Shown: positions 5,713 to 14,610, numbered from the stretch's first letter. The stretch is DNA of 14,887 nt from VMCP01 sp964645755 (GCA_964645755.1 CAZYBT010000062.1:1-14887), one strand, 5' to 3'. Notes: generated by a model not told the origin, from the sequence alone. Program-made: numbers and translations.

Positions 5713-8211
5713 TCAATTATCGCCAAGGTAAATTCTCGGCACCCTCTGAGATATACCCGTAAGAATTTCATATGAAATGGTCCCGCCGCGGCGGGCCATT
5801 TTGTTGATAGACAATTGATCACCAAAAATCTCAACCCGATCACCTTCTTTACAGTCAATTCCTGTAACATCTATCATCGACATGTCCATACAAATGTTTC
5901 CAACAAATGGAACTTCCACCCCATTCAACACTACTGTTCCTACTTTTTTGCCATATCGGCGACTTAAACCATCGGCATATCCCATGGCAATCGTCGCAAT
6001 TTTACGCTTTTGGGGCTCATTGTTATGCAGCCCATATCCAATTCCTTCATTTCCCTCAATCTCGTGAATTTGAGTTACTGTAGAATATAAACTCGCAACT
6101 ATTTGTAGCTCTTTTAGTTCAGTACCATCGGGCTGCAAGCCGTACAATCCAATCCCCAATCTCACCATATTCCCTTGAATTTCAGGAAATCGTTCAATGC
6201 CCCCTGTATTGCTGATATGTTTAATCACTTCGTATCCTAACAAATCTTCAACTCTCTTTGCCAAATCATAGAATTTCTTGGCTTGATCTCGCGTAAATGA
6301 ATCATGATCAGCACTTTCAGAAACTGCCAAATGACTAAAAATACTCTTTACTTTTATATTTTGAGGGATGCTGACCACGGCTTCCATTAAAAGCTCGGGT
6401 GAAAATCCTAAACGGTGCATACCAGTATCAACTTCTAAATGGATACAGCCCTCTTGTCCCTCCAAAATAGAGACATAACTCATCAAATTCGATAGGCTAT
6501 AAACCACAGGTTCCAGATTGAATTGATTCAAAATATCCATGGTTTGGGCATCTGTATTCATCACCATGATTGGAACAGAAATTCCAGCTTCTCGCAATGC
6601 AACCCCCTCATCGGCAAATGCAACTCCCAAATAATCAACGTTTAAGTCTTGCAAAGTTTTGGAAACTTCAAAAGTTCCACTCCCATAACCAAATGCCTTT
6701 ACCATGCACATCATTTTGGTTTCAGGCTGTATCAAACGCCTGAAATAACGATAATTGTGCTTAATGGCTTCAAGATTGATTTCAAGACTCGTTTTATGTA
6801 ATCGCTCCTTCAAAACCTCTACCACTTGCTCCAATTGGTATTTTCTTGCGCCTTTGATTAAAATGGCCGTCGATACGATTTGATCTAAAATTGGAGATTT
6901 TAACAGCAAATCCATAGAGCTGAAATATTCAACATGCATTAAATCTCCAAATTCTGGCTGTGTTTTACCCAAAAAGATGACATTTTTTACTTGCTTTTGC
7001 TTCAGCAAATTGACTACTTTTAAATGATGGTCATCGGATATTTCCCTATCGTCCATTTCCGATAAAATCAACATCAAAGGAAGATTTGGCTGTTGTCTTT
7101 GAATCACATCAATGGCAATCGCCAAACTTTCAAAGTCGTTTGAGTAACTGTCGTTTAACAACACATTGCCCCTTCGACCTCTTTCGATTGTCAATCGATT
7201 GTTTACTGGCTTGAGCGACAAAAATTTAGACAAATGGTGCTCATCCCAACGCTCAAATGCAACCAAAACACAAAAACACGACATCGCATTACTCAAAGAC
7301 GCTTCATCCAAGAATGAAATTTGAAGGATATGCTCTGTCCCTCGATGATAAAAATGTATCTTTTGAATTCCGTCGATTTTCTCGACTTTTAAAAGTTTAA
7401 AAGTTGCTCCTTCCGAGTATCCCCAACTGATAAATTTGGTTAAAGGTTGACTTTTCTTTAATTCGGAAATTCCATGAGCAAAGGCCTCAATGTCCTTCGG
7501 AAAAACCACCACATCAGCCCCTTTGCATAACTTTAACTTTTCAAGTGCTTTCTCCTCAAAAGAAGAGAAACCAGCATCATGCTGGCTACCAATATGGGTT
7601 AAAACCGTCAATGATGGCTGAATCATATCAACCAAGGCATCCATTTCACCATGTTCTGAAATCCCAGCTTCTATGATGCCCAATTGGTGGATTTTCGACA
7701 ATCCTAAAAGTGAAATTGCCACACCTAGTTGGGAATTGAAACTTCGCGGGCTCCGATGAATGTTAAAATCTGCATTTAACAATTCGTAAAGCCATTCTTT
7801 AACCACCGTTTTTCCGTTGCTCCCAGTGATTCCAACAATGGGAATAAGGCTGGTGGAACGATGATTTTGAGCAATTTTTTGGAGGGACATCAGGGGAGAT
7901 TCAACCCTGATAAAACAAGCATCTTGATACTGATTGATGTCAATTATTGTATCTCTTTCAACCAAAAACACCCTGATTCCAGCCTGATAGGCAGTCTGAA
8001 TAAATTGATGTCCATCTCTCAACTCACCTTTTAAAGCCACAAACATAGCTTCTTCAGGAAAGGTAATTTTTCGTGTATCGTAAACTATTTCTGAAATAAC
8101 AGTGTCTCGCAAGTCTTTACCTGCTGTTACTGCATTTATAACCGACAGAATATGAGATACTTTGGTATTCAAATCAACTGTCTCTAAGGTTAATTTCGGC
8201 ACTGTCGCCAA
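5713..8211 (-). CDS. murF-alr: Bifunctional UDP-MurNAc-tripeptide:D-Ala-D-Ala ligase / alanine racemase (MurF-Alr fusion)
   Basis: One 832-residue polypeptide carries two peptidoglycan-precursor enzymes. The MurF part (residues about 15-470) adds D-Ala-D-Ala to UDP-MurNAc-tripeptide: it has YDTRK (44-48), the ATP-binding loop GITGSNGKT (127-135), the NSQLGVAISLLGL segment and LLNDSYSNDFES (351-362). The alanine racemase part (about 473-832) supplies D-alanine: MVKAFGYGSG contains the PLP lysine K505, HLEVDTGMHRLGF follows, GIGYG carries the likely catalytic tyrosine Y726, and GNICMDMSMIDV closes the active site. This fusion is known from Bacteroidota. No ATG exists before residue 56. Candidate starts are TTG at 8211 (used here), GTG at 8202 and TTG at 8172; a stop at 8215-8217 blocks extension. 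By family alignment TTG 8172, one base after the upstream stop codon, is attractive. The protein is cytoplasmic and last in its operon. Confidence 0.93.
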   Translation of the reverse strand: MATVPKLTLETVDLNTKVSHILSVINAVTAGKDLRDTVISEIVYDTRKITFPEEAMFVALKGELRDGHQFIQTAYQAGIRVFLVERDTIIDINQYQDACFIRVESPLMSLQKIAQNHRSTSLIPIVGITGSNGKTVVKEWLYELLNADFNIHRSPRSFNSQLGVAISLLGLSKIHQLGIIEAGISEHGEMDALVDMIQPSLTVLTHIGSQHDAGFSSFEEKALEKLKLCKGADVVVFPKDIEAFAHGISELKKSQPLTKFISWGYSEGATFKLLKVEKIDGIQKIHFYHRGTEHILQISFLDEASLSNAMSCFCVLVAFERWDEHHLSKFLSLKPVNNRLTIERGRRGNVLLNDSYSNDFESLAIAIDVIQRQQPNLPLMLILSEMDDREISDDHHLKVVNLLKQKQVKNVIFLGKTQPEFGDLMHVEYFSSMDLLLKSPILDQIVSTAILIKGARKYQLEQVVEVLKERLHKTSLEINLEAIKHNYRYFRRLIQPETKMMCMVKAFGYGSGTFEVSKTLQDLNVDYLGVAFADEGVALREAGISVPIMVMNTDAQTMDILNQFNLEPVVYSLSNLMSYVSILEGQEGCIHLEVDTGMHRLGFSPELLMEAVVSIPQNIKVKSIFSHLAVSESADHDSFTRDQAKKFYDLAKRVEDLLGYEVIKHISNTGGIERFPEIQGNMVRLGIGLYGLQPDGTELKELQIVASLYSTVTQIHEIEGNEGIGYGLHNNEPQKRKIATIAMGYADGLSRRYGKKVGTVVLNGVEVPFVGNICMDMSMIDVTGIDCKEGDRVEIFGDQLSINKMARRGGTISYEILTGISQRVPRIYLGDN
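5775..5801 (+). terminator. GC-rich palindromic hairpin inside murF-alr, possible terminator of the DUF3108 gene
   Basis: A perfect 14-base palindrome (5782-5795) is extended by AAATGG (5775-5780) pairing with CCATTT (5796-5801), with one bulged T at 5781. On the plus strand the stem runs into TTTTGTTG, a modest T tract, 63 bases after the DUF3108 stop codon. On the minus strand the flank is CCATTTCAT, less terminator-like. It lies in the conserved MARRGGTISYE coding segment of alanine racemase. Termination function is inferred. Confidence 0.42.
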
Positions 8212-9175
8212 TGTTTAAACTATGCACAGCACCCACCAAACTTGCATCACTTCCGATCAATGAATTTTCGATAATTGCATTTTGGAGGGACGCATTCATA
8301 CCAATGATGCTATTTTTCACAATGGATCTAGAAATATATGCGCCGTCGCCAATACTCACATCTGGACCAATGATGCTATTTTCAATTTTCGCAGAAGATG
8401 AAATATGCACTGGCGGAACAATGATGTTCCCTAACTTGGTGAGATGGGTAAAATCATTGTTTTCTAAACGTTTTAATAAATTTCGATTGGTTTGCAGAAT
8501 CACATCTTTCTTACCGCAATCGAACCAAGTTGAAACGCCAAAAGTGCGCATTTGAGCACCCTTTTCAATCATACATTGAAGTGCATCTGTAAGATGAAAT
8601 TCATTGTTTGTGCGGATATCATTTTGAATGTGGTATTCCAAGCACTCAAATAACAAAGCCGTTTCCTTGATATAATACAAACCAACCAAGGCCAAATTAG
8701 AATGAGGAATATTGGGTTTTTCAATAAGCTTGGTAATTTTGCCTTCACCATTCAACTCAGCAACACCAAACAATCTAGGATCATCCACTTTTTTAACACC
8801 AAGACTACTGGAATTGTTATCAACAACCGCTTTTAAGTCTGCTTCAAAAATAGTGTCCCCCAAAACAATCAAAACTGGCTCTGAAGAATCTACTTCTTCT
8901 CTTGCAAGCCAAACCGCATGTCCAATTCCGCGTCCAACCGTTTGCATCACAAACGTCAATTTGCAATTGGCATAATGTTCAGTTAAATATTGTTCAATTC
9001 TATCGCCCAAATAACCAATGATGAAAACAAAATCGGTAATTCCTGCATTTACCAGATTATCGACAATATGTCCTAAAATTGGCTTTCCAGCCACTGGAAT
9101 CAACGATTTAGGCTGTGTTTGGGTATGAGGTTTTAATCGACTTCCTATGCCGGCGACGGGAATAATGGCTCTCAT
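8174..9175 (-). CDS. Sugar-phosphate nucleotidyltransferase with C-terminal left-handed beta-helix
   Basis: The 333-residue protein activates a sugar phosphate with a nucleoside triphosphate to give an NDP-sugar. Residues 1-235 form the nucleotidyltransferase fold, with the signature GIGSRLKPHTQTQPKSLIPV in residues 9-28, LGDTIF (105-110) holding the metal-binding D107, IEKPNIPHSNLALVGLYYI (151-169) and EFHLTDAL (192-199). Residues about 250-325 are hexapeptide repeats (SIIGPDVSIGDGAYI, SIIGMNASLQNAI, SLIGSDASLVGAV) that should fold as a left-handed beta-helix, as in long RmlA-like glucose-1-phosphate thymidylyltransferases and GlmU. The sugar and nucleotide cannot be assigned; no other NDP-sugar pathway genes are in the window. 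The ATG at 9175 begins directly with the fold. It follows tilS by 42 bases and overlaps or abuts the start of murF-alr, so it may feed envelope synthesis. It is unlikely to be GlmU itself, which is longer. Confidence 0.87.
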   Translation of the reverse strand: MRAIIPVAGIGSRLKPHTQTQPKSLIPVAGKPILGHIVDNLVNAGITDFVFIIGYLGDRIEQYLTEHYANCKLTFVMQTVGRGIGHAVWLAREEVDSSEPVLIVLGDTIFEADLKAVVDNNSSSLGVKKVDDPRLFGVAELNGEGKITKLIEKPNIPHSNLALVGLYYIKETALLFECLEYHIQNDIRTNNEFHLTDALQCMIEKGAQMRTFGVSTWFDCGKKDVILQTNRNLLKRLENNDFTHLTKLGNIIVPPVHISSSAKIENSIIGPDVSIGDGAYISRSIVKNSIIGMNASLQNAIIENSLIGSDASLVGAVHSLNIGDSAEINLRDS

Positions 9176-9217
9176 TTATACAAAAATAGGTGAAAATGTA
9201 CTACCAAATGCATTTAC

Positions 9218-10534
9218 TTATTTTAAATACCAAGAAATTCTAACTACCTGTTTTGGGTCATTAAAAAGAAACAAATTACTGCGCCTTACCGATAAAATAG
9301 CAACAATTTCATTGGCATGAATCAACAACGGAAGTTTCCTCTTTTGATCCATATCTATCTTGTGATCTACAAAAATATCACTCACTTTTTTGTGACCGTT
9401 CAAGCCAAAAACGGTCATTTTATCACCTTGTTTCCAAGGTCTCATTGTCAATCCCTTGAGCACATCAACATGAAAATAATAGCAATTTGTTGACTTGAAA
9501 TCTACCAGTTTGTGGTCAACAATTCTCACTTCTATATCCAGATCACCAAAAGTGTACATTCCCTCATCGTCGATACTCATTTCGCCAGGAAAATCTTCAC
9601 TATCAAGCCTCAAACCAAGTAAAAGTCCTGATCTTAATTTGGTCATTTTCCAATTTCGCGTGAGCCAAATACTGCCAATTCTTTGATTCACAGACACCGC
9701 TTGAACAATTTGACTTTCATCAAATCCCAGATGAATCAATTTCTTGAATATCCCGTATTTGTTGCTCAAATCAACAATGAATTCTTGGGGTATTTCACCA
9801 CCATTTTGTTTAAAATCGACAATTTCTTTCCAGCGCAACTCAAATTGTCGGGCATTTTCACGTTCGTTTTCCCTCGCTTTTCTGGTCAATTCCTGAAAAT
9901 CCTGAGCAACAGTTGGATATTGTTCTTTGATTTGAGGGACAATGAAGTGTCGAATTTTATTGCGTAAGTATTTGGTTTCGAGGTTGCTGCAATCCTCTCT
10001 CCATTTGATTGCGTTTTCTGCGGCAAAATCTGCAATTATTTTTCGCGGAATTCGCAACAATGGCCGGATGATATTTCCTCTTTCTTCGGGAATTCCCATC
10101 CAAGCACTGTGAATCTGATTTCTCATCAAATAAATGAAGAAATTCTCTAGTTCATCGTCTTGATGGTGGGCTGTTGCAATTTTTTGAGCACCAACTTTCA
10201 CCAAAACCTCTTCAAAAAAATGATACCTGATATCTCTCGCTGCCATTTGAATAGAAACTCCCAACTCATTGGCAATTTGCTTTGTGTTGACTTCCTTTAC
10301 ATGGCATTCAACACCCAATTTATTGCATGTATCAACCACAAATTCCATATCGCCACGACTGTCTTCATCACGCAATTGATAATTTACATGGGCAACAACA
10401 CAAGGCCAATTATTTTGCAAAAAGACATGCAAAAGCACCATCGAATCAATGCCACCACTAACTCCTAAAACTGTCAATTGTCGTTCTAATTGCCAATTCT
10501 GTAGATTCATCAATGCTTTAAAAGAATTTAACAC
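9218..10534 (-). CDS. tilS: tRNA(Ile)-lysidine synthetase
   Basis: TilS ligates lysine to cytidine 34 of the CAU-anticodon isoleucine tRNA using ATP, so that it reads AUA codons; the enzyme is cytoplasmic and generally essential. The PP-loop SGGIDS is at residues 26-31, followed by the second ATP-site region AHHQDDELENF (122-132), DCSNLETKYLRNKIRH (181-196) and a C-terminal tRNA-binding domain with MRPWKQGDKMTVFGLNGHKKVSDIF (364-388). Length (438) is normal. The start used is a GTG at 10534, because MLNSFKAL aligns with the usual N-terminus; an ATG at 10510 would give 430 residues and still spare the PP-loop. It is first in a leftward operon with the nucleotidyltransferase and murF-alr, and divergent from the OstA-like gene. 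I could not identify a convincing promoter in the 27-base gap. Confidence 0.95.
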   Translation of the reverse strand: MLNSFKALMNLQNWQLERQLTVLGVSGGIDSMVLLHVFLQNNWPCVVAHVNYQLRDEDSRGDMEFVVDTCNKLGVECHVKEVNTKQIANELGVSIQMAARDIRYHFFEEVLVKVGAQKIATAHHQDDELENFFIYLMRNQIHSAWMGIPEERGNIIRPLLRIPRKIIADFAAENAIKWREDCSNLETKYLRNKIRHFIVPQIKEQYPTVAQDFQELTRKARENERENARQFELRWKEIVDFKQNGGEIPQEFIVDLSNKYGIFKKLIHLGFDESQIVQAVSVNQRIGSIWLTRNWKMTKLRSGLLLGLRLDSEDFPGEMSIDDEGMYTFGDLDIEVRIVDHKLVDFKSTNCYYFHVDVLKGLTMRPWKQGDKMTVFGLNGHKKVSDIFVDHKIDMDQKRKLPLLIHANEIVAILSVRRSNLFLFNDPKQVVRISWYLK

Positions 10535-10561
10535 GTAATTTGCAAAAGTTTTAAACCGAAA

Positions 10562-12160
10562 ATGTTACTTCGATACAAAGAACATCATTTTAAGCTTTGG
10601 TTGTTTGTTTTATTTGCCTTTTACCAGGTAAATCTAATTGCCCAACCCATTTCATTGAGCGCACGCAAAATGAAGTCCATTCAAATTAATGGACATGGAG
10701 GACAATTGCTCAAAGGCAATGTGCAATTTGAACAACAAGGTTCGCGGGTTTTTTGTGACGAAGCCGAATATGATCCTCAAACTGAGTCCCTCAAAGGCTA
10801 TGGCGACGTTAAAATCATCAACGCTGAAGGGGCCGTTGTAACCGGGAATACCCTCATTTTCGACAATGCCACGCATACCGCTCGGGTTGAAGGAAATGTA
10901 AAATTGGTCGACAATACCATGACCCTTCTCACTCCATGGTTGCAGTATCACACGCAAACAAAAGTTGGATGGTATGGTAGTGGAGGAGTTATCACCGATA
11001 AAAAAACCAAACTAACCTCCGTTTCAGGAAGCTACAACCCTACTTCTAAAACTTTGTTTTTCAAACAAAATGTATTGTTGCAGACCCCAGATTACACCAT
11101 CAAAACGGATACCCTCCAATACCTGACCCAAACTAAAACTGCCAAATTCTTTTCATTCACCCAACTCGAATACGAAACACAATCCATGGTTTTCGAGCGT
11201 GGAACCTACAACACCGAAACCGAACAAGGTACTTTTTACCAAAAAGTTGGACTCTTTGACAACGATAAAACCCTTGTTGCAGATTCTTTGTATGTCAATA
11301 AAAAGAACCGTAAAGGCACTGCCTTTAAAAATGTGTATCTGATTGATTCAGTTGAAAATTGGAGAGTATGGGGACAAAAAGCCGATTACGCCAAAAATAC
11401 CGGAGAAATTACCATTTCAGGGAATCCTTTGGCGCTCCAAATCGATAAAAAGGATAGCTTTTACATCAAAGCCGACACACTTTTTTACAGCAAAGACAGT
11501 GCAACCCAAGTTCAGAAAATTAAGGCTTGGTTTCATGTGATTTTTAAAAGAAACAACGTTTCAGGAACTGCCAAGAACATGAATTATCAATCTGTTGACA
11601 GCTCTTTTAAACTCAGCGGAAATCCAGTTTTATGGGATTCATTAACCAGAATGAGTGGCGACACCATCAAACTTTTTCTTAAAAATAAAAAACTCAGCAG
11701 CAGTACCATGTATCAGCATGGTTTTATTGCCATGATGGAAGATAGCACCCATTTTAGTCAAGTTGCAGGCGACTCCATGACGCACCTTCTCGATAAAAAC
11801 CAAAAGTTAACACAAACACTGGTTCACCGAAATGGAAAAAGTGTCTATTTCATGAGGGAAAACGACAGTATTTCTTCTGTTTTTGATATTTCATGTAGCA
11901 ACATCCGTTTTCAATTCAAAAACCAAAAAATCAATAGTGTGTTTTTCTACATTCAACCTGAAGGTAAAATTTACCCTTTGGATTTGTTCCCCACCGAAAA
12001 AGAAAAACTTCCCGGATTTTTATGGGACATTCAAAACAAGCCAAAGCAATCTGCCTTCGGATCTCAATTTACCCCATTCATTCCAAAAACCACCTACGCT
12101 TTGAATCCTAAAAAAGTAGATTCCACGAAGAAAGGTCGTAAGAAAAAGGATAAAAAATGA
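10562..12160 (+). CDS. OstA-like (LptA/LptD N-domain family) LPS transport protein
   Basis: The 532-residue protein begins with a signal peptide: the basic start MLLRYKEHHFK is followed by a hydrophobic core (12-26), with likely cleavage near IAQ-PI. It is therefore exported. The body is rich in short beta-strand repeats typical of OstA/LptA domains, which form a beta-jellyroll groove that shields lipid A during transit to the outer membrane: QINGHGGQLLKGNVQFEQ, AEYDPQTESLKGYGDVKI, TLIFDNATHTARVEGNVKLVD, and later VSGSYNPTSKTLFFKQNVLLQ. The C-terminal barrel domain of classical LptD is absent. The protein ends in a lysine-rich tail, PKKVDSTKKGRKKKDKK. Its TGA stop overlaps the ATG of the DUF5686 gene, so the two should be made together. 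The role in LPS transport follows from the family; exact function in this group is inference. A periplasmic or outer-membrane-associated location is expected. Confidence 0.87.
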   Translation: MLLRYKEHHFKLWLFVLFAFYQVNLIAQPISLSARKMKSIQINGHGGQLLKGNVQFEQQGSRVFCDEAEYDPQTESLKGYGDVKIINAEGAVVTGNTLIFDNATHTARVEGNVKLVDNTMTLLTPWLQYHTQTKVGWYGSGGVITDKKTKLTSVSGSYNPTSKTLFFKQNVLLQTPDYTIKTDTLQYLTQTKTAKFFSFTQLEYETQSMVFERGTYNTETEQGTFYQKVGLFDNDKTLVADSLYVNKKNRKGTAFKNVYLIDSVENWRVWGQKADYAKNTGEITISGNPLALQIDKKDSFYIKADTLFYSKDSATQVQKIKAWFHVIFKRNNVSGTAKNMNYQSVDSSFKLSGNPVLWDSLTRMSGDTIKLFLKNKKLSSSTMYQHGFIAMMEDSTHFSQVAGDSMTHLLDKNQKLTQTLVHRNGKSVYFMRENDSISSVFDISCSNIRFQFKNQKINSVFFYIQPEGKIYPLDLFPTEKEKLPGFLWDIQNKPKQSAFGSQFTPFIPKTTYALNPKKVDSTKKGRKKKDKK

Positions 12161-14610
12161 GGAAAATACTTGCTTTGGTATTCAGCTTTGTTCTTTTACA
12201 ATTTGCTCATGCACAATTGGTTGGACTTTGCATTGATACAAGCAATGCTCCCATTGCAGGTGTTCAGATTTATGAAAAGAACAGTGGTAAATTAGGTCAA
12301 TCTAAAATAGACGGTTATTTTACTCTTGAACTCAAACCAGGTAATTACCAACTCGTATTTTCTCACCCAGAATTTCACAATCAAGAATTGCCCATTGTTG
12401 TAACCGATAAATTTAAAGATACCATCGTCATTTCTCTGGTACGTCAAGTCCGCCAGATAAACGCTGTTTATGTTTCGGCAAAATGGAAAGATCCAGGTCC
12501 TGAATACATGAAAAAAGCCATTGCAAGGCGGAACATATGGGCTTCCCGAATTCCAGCACAGTCAGCCGATGTTTACATCAAAGCGTTCGAAGACCTTACA
12601 GTGAAGCAAAAAAGGGTAATTCCAAAATCTGACGATCCCACCAACCGCCCAGCCGACGTCCCTCAAGAAAATGAGAATCAATTAAATGCAAATCTGGTTG
12701 AAATTACCATGAAACGAGATTGGATGCCACCAAACAAAATTAAAGAAGTTAAAAAAGGGGTTTCCGTTCGTGGCGATAAAACAAGTTTGTACTATTTGTC
12801 GACAGTAGAAGGCGACTTTAACATTTACCAAAATTTGATGTCACTGCCCGGACTTTGTCCACTTCCCGTCATGTCGCCACTTTCAAGCAGTGCCATATTG
12901 GCCTACCGTTTTCGGTTTATAGAAAGCTACAAACATCCCGTTTACGGAAGAGTGCTTAAAATCAAAGTAGATAGCCGCCAAACAGCCAATTCAACATTTT
13001 CCGGTGAAATTCACTTGGTAGATACTTCTTTTTATGTAGCAAAAGTTGTTCTTAAGGTTCCATCGCACTTAATGGCGGAGTACAATGAGATGACCCTCAC
13101 TCAAAATTACAGACTTACAAAAGATTCAAATATTCTCATCGACTCACAAAGTTTTGTTTACAGTTACAGTAGTGGTGCAAATAAAACTACGGCCGAAACC
13201 AAGGTGTTTTATAACAACATTGTCACCAACCCAGTATTTCCTAAAAATCACTTTGGACTCGAATTGAGTAAAGTTGAACAAGATGCTTACGAAAAAGACA
13301 CCGCTTTTTGGGCTCAAAACAGAAAAATTCCATTAAGTGTAATTGAGCGTACCTTTATCAAACAATCTGACAGCATCAAACGCGTACAATCATCTGATAG
13401 CTATTTAGATAGCCTTGAGAGATTGGCCAATAAAGTTACTTGGAAGAGTTTGTTTTTAGAGGGACAAGATTATCAGAACAGGAGAAAAGGCATCAATATG
13501 TCGTTTCAACCTTTGATGTTTTTGTGGCAACCATGGTGGCCCGGCGGAAGTCGAATTACGGTCTTCAATAGCATCGATAAAACTTTTGAGAACAAAAAGA
13601 AAATCACGTTCAATGAGAATTTATCTTATGGGTTGAACAACGAAGATTTGCGAGGAACGGTTGTATTTTCCACCTTGTATAATCCTTACAAGCGGAAAGT
13701 AATTTATGTTGCTGCGGGTAGAGATTTTGGATTTGTCAATCCATTTGCCGCTTATATTGATTTGTTCAGGCGAGATAATTTCTACCAACACGATCATTTA
13801 ACGGTATATCATCGCCAAGAAATAGTGAATGGCCTATTTTTTAGGGTGAAAGCAGAATTTAGCGATAGAAAAGATATTTCCTATTTCAAATTTTCATCCA
13901 CCGGCGACAGTCTGTTTGAAAACAACACCCCATTAAAATTCAATTCGCATCGTGCACTTTTTGCCGACTTCACATTATCGTATACTCCGTTTCAACGTTA
14001 TTTGAGTGAACCAAAACAGAAGATTATCTTGGGTTCAACTTGGCCAACGTTTATTATTGATTACAGACGAGCCTTACCCGGATTGTTCAAAAGCACCATT
14101 GATTATCAATATCTTGAATACAGAATTGAACATGATTTCCCTTGGGGACTTATGGGAAAAAGTGAATTGCGGGCAACCAGTGGATCGTTCTTGAAAATGA
14201 ACAACATCAATGTTATTGATTACCGATACCAACGCAGAGGCGATGCATCTATTTTCACGCCTCCGATGTATGCTTTCCAGTTGCTAGACAGCACATTTAA
14301 AACGTTTAAAAGGTATTACGAAGTTCATTACAGACATCATTTTTACGGATCGGTATTAAATAAGATACCACTTGTGAAAAAGTTAAACTTATATGAGTCA
14401 GTGGGTTTGAGCGCGTTATATGCTCCTGAGAGACGAAATATGATGTTTTATGAAATGTACGTTGGTGTAGACAAGCTCATCAAAATCTGGAGGGAAAGAT
14501 TCAAGGTTGGTATATTTTATTGCGTTGGTTACTCCAATTTATTCGATGGTCCGCGTACTGCTTTCAAGATCAACTTTGAATTTTACAACAGAAGCAGCAA
14601 TAGTTGGTAG
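12157..14610 (+). CDS. DUF5686 family predicted outer-membrane protein with carboxypeptidase-regulatory-like N-domain
   Basis: This 817-residue protein starts with a signal peptide ending at FAHAQ (residue 20). Residues about 21-95 form a carboxypeptidase-regulatory-like beta-sandwich (LVGLCIDTSNAPIAGVQIYE, LGQSKIDGYFTLELKPGNYQLVFSH), as found at the N-terminus of many Bacteroidota outer-membrane proteins. KWKDPGPEYMKKAIARRNI (109-127) matches the DPxYxxxxKAI motif that opens the DUF5686 region. The C-terminal part, from about residue 440, is a succession of amphipathic beta-strands with aromatic ends and finishes FNRSSNSW, consistent with an outer-membrane barrel. No TonB box or TonB-dependent receptor plug is evident. 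It is translationally coupled to the OstA-like gene (overlap 12157-12160), which suggests a joint envelope function. No molecular function is established for the family as far as I know. No plus-strand terminator follows except possibly the hairpin of the convergent cold-shock gene. Confidence 0.85.
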   Translation: MRKILALVFSFVLLQFAHAQLVGLCIDTSNAPIAGVQIYEKNSGKLGQSKIDGYFTLELKPGNYQLVFSHPEFHNQELPIVVTDKFKDTIVISLVRQVRQINAVYVSAKWKDPGPEYMKKAIARRNIWASRIPAQSADVYIKAFEDLTVKQKRVIPKSDDPTNRPADVPQENENQLNANLVEITMKRDWMPPNKIKEVKKGVSVRGDKTSLYYLSTVEGDFNIYQNLMSLPGLCPLPVMSPLSSSAILAYRFRFIESYKHPVYGRVLKIKVDSRQTANSTFSGEIHLVDTSFYVAKVVLKVPSHLMAEYNEMTLTQNYRLTKDSNILIDSQSFVYSYSSGANKTTAETKVFYNNIVTNPVFPKNHFGLELSKVEQDAYEKDTAFWAQNRKIPLSVIERTFIKQSDSIKRVQSSDSYLDSLERLANKVTWKSLFLEGQDYQNRRKGINMSFQPLMFLWQPWWPGGSRITVFNSIDKTFENKKKITFNENLSYGLNNEDLRGTVVFSTLYNPYKRKVIYVAAGRDFGFVNPFAAYIDLFRRDNFYQHDHLTVYHRQEIVNGLFFRVKAEFSDRKDISYFKFSSTGDSLFENNTPLKFNSHRALFADFTLSYTPFQRYLSEPKQKIILGSTWPTFIIDYRRALPGLFKSTIDYQYLEYRIEHDFPWGLMGKSELRATSGSFLKMNNINVIDYRYQRRGDASIFTPPMYAFQLLDSTFKTFKRYYEVHYRHHFYGSVLNKIPLVKKLNLYESVGLSALYAPERRNMMFYEMYVGVDKLIKIWRERFKVGIFYCVGYSNLFDGPRTAFKINFEFYNRSSNSW

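Noticed and set aside
5457..5870. Minus-strand open frame spanning the end of DUF3108 and of murF-alr
   Set aside because: It overlaps two well-supported genes in other frames and has no recognisable domain.
8300..8382. 17-base direct repeat (8300-8316 and 8366-8382)
   Set aside because: Both copies encode the NSIIG hexapeptide turns of the beta-helix in the nucleotidyltransferase, 22 codons apart, so the repeat is explained by the protein fold and not by a mobile or regulatory element.
10535..10561. Possible divergent promoters in the 27-base gap between tilS and the OstA-like gene
   Set aside because: A TAATTTG string resembles the -7 element but is one base short of TAnnTTTG and lacks a properly spaced -33 element. 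I cannot support a promoter call here.
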